A stretch of 47,702 nucleotides of DNA, taken from an uncultured Candidatus Melainabacteria bacterium (GTDB lineage Bacteria > Cyanobacteriota > Vampirovibrionia > Gastranaerophilales > Gastranaerophilaceae). Positions 42,286 to 47,702 of this stretch are shown one piece after another (the first letter of the stretch is position 1; every line of letters begins with the position of its first letter). The notes beneath the pieces are model-generated. The model was not told where the DNA came from and ran no database searches. It saw only the letters and a list, made by a program, of their open reading frames with translations. The stretch spans positions 1 through 47,702 of the forward strand of contig CAKUXD010000012.1 in NCBI GenBank assembly GCA_934699705.1, given 5' to 3'. A program made the position numbers and the translations under genes.

Positions 42286-42626
42286 TGAAATAACTTTTTA
42301 AAAAAGTCTTTAACTTTTTGTTTGAAAGATTTCTTTTGCTGAACCTCAGGCTGTTCCTGAACTTGAGCTTGTTCTTCAGTTGCATACTTAGGACGCTTAA
42401 AATCTTCCCATTTCTTTTTAAGTTTTTCTTGCGGAGTTAATTTAACTTCTGGACCTAAACCTGCATATTTATCAGGTTTCCAATCTTTTGGTGGAAGAAT
42501 TCCAGCATGTTTTACAAATGCATCTGAGGTTTCTTGACCTACTATGGTCGGTTGGCAACAGTGGCAATTGCAATTGCATTGCGGTTGTTGGACTAAATTA
42601 TTTTTGATTGGATTAATACCTAACAT
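42276..42626 (-). CDS. Small Cys-rich hypothetical protein
   Basis: Not recognised. 116 residues. An N-terminal Cys cluster (CNCNCHCCQP, residues 17-26) could bind metal. The middle contains a charged segment with many Lys, Pro and Trp (LTPQEKLKKKWEDFKRPKY). The tail is Gln-rich (QAQVQEQPEVQQKK) and ends in a basic amphipathic stretch (KQKVKDFFKKLFHRN) that could bind membrane or nucleic acid. The coding frame is supported by a clear RBS (AAGGAAAAA) and a terminator in register with its stop. Confidence 0.6.
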   Translation of the reverse strand: MLGINPIKNNLVQQPQCNCNCHCCQPTIVGQETSDAFVKHAGILPPKDWKPDKYAGLGPEVKLTPQEKLKKKWEDFKRPKYATEEQAQVQEQPEVQQKKSFKQKVKDFFKKLFHRN

Positions 42627-42791
42627 TAATTTTTCCTTATTGTAATTACATTAATATAAGATTGCTCAAAATATTTTTTGCTAAATTTTCAAGGTTTGTT
42701 AAATTTTATTTACAATTTACTTCTCAATTTCGTACTGTGCTTGATTTTAAAAAATATTTATATTAAGATAATCCTTGTCAGAAAACTCACG

Positions 42792-42820
42792 TTGAATATG
42801 AATTTCCAATAGGCTTAAAT
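42792..42820 (+). promoter_or_regulatory. Probable promoter of the rpsE-rpmD-rplO-secY operon
   Basis: TTGAAT (42792-42797) and TTAAAT (42815-42820) are 17 bases apart and leave a leader of about 57 bases to rpsE, with RBS AAGGAAGG before the ATG. Confidence 0.45.
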
Positions 42821-42883
42821 GCTTTTATTTTGGCGTATTCAAATTAAATAGAATGTTAGAACTACTTTATAAGGAAGGTAAAA

Positions 42884-43546
42884 ATGTCAAACGAAGAAAA
42901 ATTAGAACAAACTGAAGCAGTTGAAACAAACGAAACTGCTGAAGCTGTAGAAACAGAAGAAGTTGCTGAAGAAGCACACGAAGAATTTGAAGATGCAGCA
43001 AGAGAAAAAGGTGAAAGAAAACAACGTTCACGCCGTAAAAAAGTTGAAACAACAGAAGAAAAACCAGTTTCTGAATGGCAAGAACGTGTTGTACAAATCA
43101 GACGTGTAACAAAAGTTGTAAAAGGTGGTAAAAAATTAAGCTTCCGCGCAGTTGTTATCGTTGGTAATCAAAAAGGCCAAGTTGGCGTAGGTTGTGCAAA
43201 AGCAGCTGAAGTTATTATTGCTATTCAAAAAGCAATTGCTGATGGACGTAAAAACTTGATTAATGTGCCAATTTTTAAAACAACTATTCCACACCCAATT
43301 ACAGGTGAATCAGGCGCAGGTGCTGTAATGTTAAGACCAGCTTCACAAGGTACTGGTATTATTGCAGGTGGTGCAGTTCGTTCAGTATTAGAACTTGCAG
43401 GTATTGAAAATATTTTATCAAAATCTTTAGGTTCTAAATCACCATTAAACGCAGCAAACGCAACTTTGGACGCTTTACAAAAATTAGCTCCATTTTCAGA
43501 CGTTGCTAAAAAACGTGGTTTAACAGTTGCAGAATTATTAAATTAG
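42884..43546 (+). CDS. rpsE: 30S ribosomal protein S5
   Basis: 220 residues. The canonical S5 body runs from about residue 62 (EWQERVVQIRRVTKVVKGGKKLSFRAVV) to the end (SP(L)NAANATLDAL). It is preceded by about 60 acidic and then basic residues (EAVETNETAEAVETEEVAEE), an unusual extension. S5 forms part of the decoding accuracy centre of the small subunit. The operon begins here, without the rplR, rplF and rpsH genes that normally precede it. Confidence 0.97.
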   Translation: MSNEEKLEQTEAVETNETAEAVETEEVAEEAHEEFEDAAREKGERKQRSRRKKVETTEEKPVSEWQERVVQIRRVTKVVKGGKKLSFRAVVIVGNQKGQVGVGCAKAAEVIIAIQKAIADGRKNLINVPIFKTTIPHPITGESGAGAVMLRPASQGTGIIAGGAVRSVLELAGIENILSKSLGSKSPLNAANATLDALQKLAPFSDVAKKRGLTVAELLN

Positions 43547-43599
43547 TCAACTGTCTTATTTTGTTATTACTTTGATTATTATAAAAAGGAATTATAAAA

Positions 43600-43794
43600 A
43601 TGGCTAAAACACAAACTCAATTAGTAAAAATTAAATTAGTAGGAAGCTTAATCGGCGCATCTCCAAATCAAAGAAAGGTTGTTGCTGCATTAGGTTTGAA
43701 AAAATTAAACCAAATTGTTGAACATGCTCCAAGTGCAACAATTATGGGTATGGTAAACAAAGTTTCTCACTTAGTTAAAGTTGTAGAAGAATAA
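43600..43794 (+). CDS. rpmD: 50S ribosomal protein L30
   Basis: 64 residues, normal for bacterial L30: VKIKLVGSLIGASPNQRKVVAALGLKKLNQIVEH and a hydrophobic end. L30 is absent from many Cyanobacteria, so its presence is informative. RBS AAAAGGAATT; second gene of the operon. Confidence 0.95.
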   Translation: MAKTQTQLVKIKLVGSLIGASPNQRKVVAALGLKKLNQIVEHAPSATIMGMVNKVSHLVKVVEE

Positions 43795-43814
43795 TTTAGA
43801 AAGAAGGATATAAA

Positions 43815-44258
43815 ATGATTACATTAGAAGATTTAAAACCTGCTGAAGGTTCAACAAAAAAATCTAAAAGATTTGGTCGTGGTCGTGCGTCAGGTCATGG
43901 TAAAACATCTTGTCGTGGTGCAAATGGTGAAGGACAACGTGCTGGTAGAAGCTCTAAAAGAGGTTTCGAAGGTGGTCAAATGCCATCATACAGACAAATG
44001 CCTAAATTAAAAGGTTTTAAAATTATCAACAAAATAAAATATGCAGAAATCAATGTTAACGCTATTGAAAGACTTTCTTTAGAAGAAATTTCTTTAGAAA
44101 CATTAAAATCTGCTAAAAAAGCTCACCCTTCAACAGAAGGTTTAAGAGTTATGGGTAATGGAGAAATCAAAAGAGCTGTTACAGTTAAAGCATCTTATGT
44201 TACTCCATCAGCAAAAGAAAAAATTGAAGCAGCAGGCGGAAAGGTTGAATTAGTATAA
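43815..44258 (+). CDS. rplO: 50S ribosomal protein L15
   Basis: 147 residues, normal length. The N-terminal basic Gly-rich tail (GRGRASGHGKTSCRGANGEGQRAGR) is followed by the L15e-like globular part (FEGGQMPSYRQMPKLKGF). Its stop codon overlaps the secY start by one base (TAATG). Confidence 0.98.
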   Translation: MITLEDLKPAEGSTKKSKRFGRGRASGHGKTSCRGANGEGQRAGRSSKRGFEGGQMPSYRQMPKLKGFKIINKIKYAEINVNAIERLSLEEISLETLKSAKKAHPSTEGLRVMGNGEIKRAVTVKASYVTPSAKEKIEAAGGKVELV

Positions 44259-45598
44259 TGCAACAAGGTAAAATGAAAATGCCAACATCTGCAGATTTAA
44301 TGTCGATGTGGAATGCTTCAGGTTTAAAAAGTAAAATTATTTTTACTGTTTTGATGATTGCGGCTTTCCGTTTTGGCGCTCAATTGCCGATTTTTGGTAT
44401 TAATAATGCGATATTTTCAAACATCGCAAGTGGAAACAACTTAATTGGATTTCTTGATTTATTTTCAGGTGGTGCATTAGGTAAGGTTTCAATCTTTGCA
44501 TTAGGTATTGGACCGTTCATTACAGCGTCTATCATTATGCAATTGATGGCAGTTGTTATTCCGTCATTAGAAAAACTTCAAAAAGAAGACGGCGAAGCTG
44601 GTCGTAGAAAATTATCGCAATATACAAGAATATTTACAGTATTCCTTGCCGCATTTCAAGCTATTATATTTATGGCATATTTAAACCATCTACCAGGGTC
44701 TATTATTGCTGGTATTAATCCAATTATGTTCTATATCAGTTCAATTACTACATTAACTGCAGGTTCTGTGTTAGTTATGTGGCTTTCAGAACTTATTACA
44801 GAAAAGGGCATAGGTAATGGTGGTTCGTTAATCATTTTTGTAGGTATTATTTCTGGTATTCCTATTTATGCTTCAAGAACTGCTCAAATGGTTTCACGTG
44901 ATCCGTCATTGGGATTTGGTTTATTTATGTTGTTGTTAATATTCTTTGTAACAATGGTTGTAATTGTTATTATGCAAGAAGCAATAAGAAAGGTAACTAT
45001 TATTAATCCAAAACGTCAAGTTGGTAACAAAGTTTATGGTGGTGTTAACACATTCATTCCATTTAAACTTAATCCAGGTGGCGTTATGCCAATTATCTTT
45101 GCGATTGCAATTTTGTTATTTCCAACAACAGCTCTAAGTATTGTCGGTCAAGCAAATTTGCCTGCCGGTTTTATAAAGGAATCTGTTATGTGGCTAACAA
45201 AATTCTTGAGTCCAGATGGTATTCCGTATTATGTATTATATTTCTTATTGATTTTTGGTTTAACATTTTTTTATGCATCAATTATGCCAAATATGCAACC
45301 AAAAGATATTGCAACTAATTTAAAGAAATATGGTTCTTCAATTCCGGGAATTAAACCAGGAAAGCCAACGGCAGAGGCATTAGATAAAATTTTAAGTAAA
45401 ACAACTTTTATTGGTGCACTTGCTTTGGGTATAATAGCCTTAGTCCCTTCATTTGCGTCTTATGCAACAAACATAAAAACTTTACAAGGGATTGGAGCTA
45501 CATCTTTAATCATCATGGTTGGGGTTGCTCTTGATTTAATAAACCAAGTTCGCTCTCACTTGCTTGCAAGAAATTATGAATCATTCTTGAAAGAATAG
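44258..45598 (+). CDS. secY: Preprotein translocase subunit SecY
   Basis: 446 residues with ten membrane helices; the pore-forming translocon subunit. RFGAQLPIFGIN, PFITASIIMQLMAVVIPSLEKLQKEDGEAGRRK (first cytosolic loops) and GKPTAEALDKILSKTTFIGA are typical. The start overlaps rplO by one base, so translation is coupled. The spc operon ends here: adk and map do not follow, and a terminator closes it. Confidence 0.98.
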   Translation: MQQGKMKMPTSADLMSMWNASGLKSKIIFTVLMIAAFRFGAQLPIFGINNAIFSNIASGNNLIGFLDLFSGGALGKVSIFALGIGPFITASIIMQLMAVVIPSLEKLQKEDGEAGRRKLSQYTRIFTVFLAAFQAIIFMAYLNHLPGSIIAGINPIMFYISSITTLTAGSVLVMWLSELITEKGIGNGGSLIIFVGIISGIPIYASRTAQMVSRDPSLGFGLFMLLLIFFVTMVVIVIMQEAIRKVTIINPKRQVGNKVYGGVNTFIPFKLNPGGVMPIIFAIAILLFPTTALSIVGQANLPAGFIKESVMWLTKFLSPDGIPYYVLYFLLIFGLTFFYASIMPNMQPKDIATNLKKYGSSIPGIKPGKPTAEALDKILSKTTFIGALALGIIALVPSFASYATNIKTLQGIGATSLIIMVGVALDLINQVRSHLLARNYESFLKE

Positions 45599-45603
45599 TA
45601 TAT

Positions 45604-45637
45604 AAAGCGCGGAAAATTTTATTTTCCGCGCTTTTTT
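45604..45637 (+). terminator. Intrinsic terminator after secY
   Basis: A perfect 14-bp stem AAAGCGCGGAAAAT / ATTTTCCGCGCTTT with loop TTT, followed by T6. It ends 15 bases before the next start codon. Confidence 0.93.
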
Positions 45638-45651
45638 AGGAAGGTTAATTA

Positions 45652-46863
45652 ATGAGAAAATTAATAAATTTATCTGCATTTGTTTTAGCAATATTGATTA
45701 TAGTGTTTATGTTAATTCCAACAAAAACAGTTGATAGAAACGCTTCTGTTTATGTAGAGCACGAATGGGATACCTTAGAAAACGTTATTTTAGGTTCTCC
45801 TAAAATGCTTGCAGTTCCGCAAATTCATAAATCAGTTTTAGGATATGGTTATATTGTAAAAAATGAAAAAATTATGAAGGAAGCTCCAGGAAAGCCTATT
45901 CAGCAAGTTAATCCTTTTGTTTTTTCAAATGTTTTAACAGAATCAGATACAGTTGCTAAAATATTAAAAGATAAATCTATTAATATTGTAAGACTAAACC
46001 CTGAAGTGCTTGATTTAGCAGAACTTCAATATATGAAAAATGTTCAACAAGGGCACAACTTTATGTATCCAAAAGATGCAGTATTTGTTGTTGGTAACAA
46101 TGTTATAGAGTGTTCTCAACGTGTTCCAATGCGTGATAATGAACGATTTATAGTAAGACGTATTTTTAACAAAATTATGGCAGAAGACCCTTCTGTAAAA
46201 TATATTGCAGTTCCTGTTCCATCACCGTCTTTTCCAGATAAAGGATTATATTTAGAGGGTAGTGATGTTTTAGTTGACGGAAACAATGTTTATGTAGGTT
46301 GCTCAGGAAGAGGAACTTCGCCAGCTGGCGTACGTTGGTTGCAATCAGTTCTTGGGCCAAAATATAAAGTTTATAGAATAGATTTTACTGGATTTGTACA
46401 CTTAAACTCAGTTTTAACTTTAGTTAGACCTGAATTGGGAATTAAAGTTTCAGGTGCTATTACTGGTGAACTGCCAAAACCTCTTGCAAATTGGGATTTT
46501 ATAGAAGTTAAACCAGAAGATGCAAAACTTTATGCTACAAGTATTTTGATTGAAGGTCCAAACAAGGTTTTAGTCGATGAAAGATTTGAATCTCTAATTG
46601 ATCAATTACGTGCTAAAAATGTTGATGTAACAACGGTTTCTTTTGATGAAATTTCTGAATTTGGTGGTGGTCTAGGTAGTTTCTATTCTCCTGTTAAAAG
46701 AAGTTATAATAAAGAAATTAATACTGAAAAAATTGATGCTGAATACTTCAAAAAACATTTAAATAGTTTCTTAGATTCAGTAAAATCATTTAATTATGCA
46801 GAACTTTTCTCAAATATTCAATCTTATGTAATGGCAAAAATTAATACAATTATGCAAAAATAA
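45652..46863 (+). CDS. Membrane-anchored amidinotransferase-like protein without catalytic Cys
   Basis: 403 residues. One N-terminal helix (about 4-23) anchors the domain outside the cytoplasm. The rest is a pentein fold like glycine/arginine amidinotransferase and arginine deiminase: MYPKDAVFVV (138-147), YLEGSDVLVDGNNVYVGCSG (200-219) and FVHLNSVL with H250. The catalytic loop, normally GGGxHC, reads GGGLGSFYSPVKR (338-350), so both His and the nucleophilic Cys are replaced (S343). It is probably not a normal amidinotransferase. A GGAAGG RBS is present and the gene has no partner in an operon. Confidence 0.75.
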   Translation: MRKLINLSAFVLAILIIVFMLIPTKTVDRNASVYVEHEWDTLENVILGSPKMLAVPQIHKSVLGYGYIVKNEKIMKEAPGKPIQQVNPFVFSNVLTESDTVAKILKDKSINIVRLNPEVLDLAELQYMKNVQQGHNFMYPKDAVFVVGNNVIECSQRVPMRDNERFIVRRIFNKIMAEDPSVKYIAVPVPSPSFPDKGLYLEGSDVLVDGNNVYVGCSGRGTSPAGVRWLQSVLGPKYKVYRIDFTGFVHLNSVLTLVRPELGIKVSGAITGELPKPLANWDFIEVKPEDAKLYATSILIEGPNKVLVDERFESLIDQLRAKNVDVTTVSFDEISEFGGGLGSFYSPVKRSYNKEINTEKIDAEYFKKHLNSFLDSVKSFNYAELFSNIQSYVMAKINTIMQK

Positions 46864-46939
46864 ATTTTTTATTTATTATTGTAAAATTATTGATTTTTCT
46901 TTATTTGTAGTATTATGAGAGTATAGTTAAGGAGAAAAA

Positions 46940-47560
46940 ATGGAAACTTTCGATAAATCAAAGATTTTAAGTTATGTACCAACAGTTATTGAAGCCTCAT
47001 CAAGAGGAGAACGTTCTTTTGATATATTTTCAAGATTACTAAGAGAAAGAATTATTTTTTTAGGCGATGAAATTGATGATGAATTAGCAAATTCAATTGT
47101 AGCTCAACTATTACTGTTAGATAGTGAAAATCCAGAAAAAGATATTATGTTGTATATTAATAGCCCAGGGGGTGTAATTACAGCTGGAATGGCAATTTAT
47201 GACACAATGCAGTTAATAAAAGCTGATGTTCAAACTATTTGTATCGGTGAGGCTGCATCAATGGGTGCGTTCTTGCTTTGCTCAGGTACAAAAGGAAAGA
47301 GAATGGCTTTGCCAAGTGCAAGAATTATGATTCACCAACCATTGGGTGGAGCGCAAGGGCAAGCGACTGATATTGAATTAGAAGCAAAAGAAATTTTAAG
47401 AATGAAAAAAATGTTGACTGAAATTATTGCATCAAATTCAGGTCAAGATGTTGAAAAAGTTGTTGCAGATTGCGAAAGAGATCACTATTTATCAGCGCAA
47501 GAAGCAATGGAATATGGTTTAATTGATAGAGTTTTACTTTCAACTCATGACAAAAAATAA
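46940..47560 (+). CDS. clpP: ATP-dependent Clp protease proteolytic subunit
   Basis: 206 residues, full length. The catalytic triad is S107 (GEAASMGAFLL), H132 (MIHQPLGG) and D181 (CERDHYLSA). It assembles into a 14-mer with ClpX, ClpA or ClpC; none is in this window. The RBS AAGGAG is strong. It is followed by a hairpin terminator. Confidence 0.98.
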   Translation: METFDKSKILSYVPTVIEASSRGERSFDIFSRLLRERIIFLGDEIDDELANSIVAQLLLLDSENPEKDIMLYINSPGGVITAGMAIYDTMQLIKADVQTICIGEAASMGAFLLCSGTKGKRMALPSARIMIHQPLGGAQGQATDIELEAKEILRMKKMLTEIIASNSGQDVEKVVADCERDHYLSAQEAMEYGLIDRVLLSTHDKK

Positions 47561-47592
47561 ATAAATTTCAATAAAAGATGAAGAACATGTAG

Positions 47593-47622
47593 TGGCGCGG
47601 ATTTTAACCAAAATCCGCGCCA
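47593..47622. terminator. Intrinsic terminator after clpP
   Basis: A perfect 13-bp stem TGGCGCGGATTTT / AAAATCCGCGCCA with an AACC loop. The T run after it is short, so it may need help or act on the other strand too. No gene is seen from here to the window end. Confidence 0.8.
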
Positions 47623-47702
47623 TTTCTATATAAAAAATATTTTTCTTAACAAAACTTAACAAAACCCGAAGAACATGGCAATTATTGAATTTCGAATTAC
47701 TT

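Noticed and set aside
42627..42883. Leader regulatory RNA before rpsE
   Set aside because: I could find no convincing stem-rich structure, only a plausible promoter.

Overview
The window is strongly AT-rich bacterial DNA. It looks like a non-photosynthetic relative of Cyanobacteria (Melainabacteria/Vampirovibrionia, probably gut Gastranaerophilales). The evidence is circumstantial. ATP synthase beta and epsilon form an isolated two-gene unit, as in Cyanobacteria. Lysine synthesis uses LL-diaminopimelate aminotransferase (DapL) and thymidylate synthesis uses flavin-dependent ThyX. An anaerobe-type hybrid-cluster protein and flagellar motor/switch genes are present, and no photosynthesis gene is seen. 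The taxonomic call is an inference of moderate confidence.

Layout. 1-4340: rpmE, thyX, a uridine-kinase-like gene, atpD-atpC and tRNA-Ser(UGA). 4341-7640: a probable genomic island directly behind the tRNA-Ser, with three genes in alternating orientation: an unrecognised protein, a membrane-anchored HNH nuclease, and a class III nucleotidyl-cyclase-like protein with its own strong promoter. 7666-10514: dapL, a second aminotransferase and an Lrp/AsnC regulator. 10652-19361: a secreted small protein, thioredoxin, a Na/Pi cotransporter with PhoU domain, a membrane-anchored protein, mutS, malQ (GH77) and a TPR/NHL secreted protein. 19327-29426: metF, a probable 6S RNA, aroF (DAHP synthase), 5-formyl-THF cyclo-ligase, cobO, a DUF512-type radical SAM protein with a PadR regulator, uppS, rdgB, prs, an alpha/beta hydrolase, a FliG/MgtE_N-like helical protein and pncC. 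29519-33589: one 1356-residue GH13-like protein. 33780-37455: motA-motB-fliL-fliM-fliN. 37520-37973: tRNA-Met followed by an array in which the tRNA 3' end recurs three more times at about 125-bp spacing. 38136-42626: hcp with a divergent Crp/Fnr regulator, a glycosyltransferase, a hemolysin-III/PAQR membrane protein and a small Cys-rich protein. 42884-47560: rpsE-rpmD-rplO-secY, a membrane-anchored amidinotransferase-like protein lacking its catalytic Cys, and clpP.

How the genes fit together. Most are housekeeping genes in short operons separated by strong intrinsic terminators. Functional themes are one-carbon/folate metabolism (metF, cyclo-ligase, thyX), amino acid synthesis (dapL, aroF, aminotransferases), alpha-glucan metabolism (malQ and the GH13 protein), motility, and anaerobic nitrosative-stress defence (hcp with its regulator). 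Points most worth a second look: the cyclase/HNH island at tRNA-Ser, the tRNA-Met 3'-end array with a covarying hairpin, the unannotated 6S RNA candidate upstream of aroF, the amidinotransferase pseudoenzyme, the GH13 protein with a 500-residue insertion, and a FliM without the usual CheY-binding peptide.
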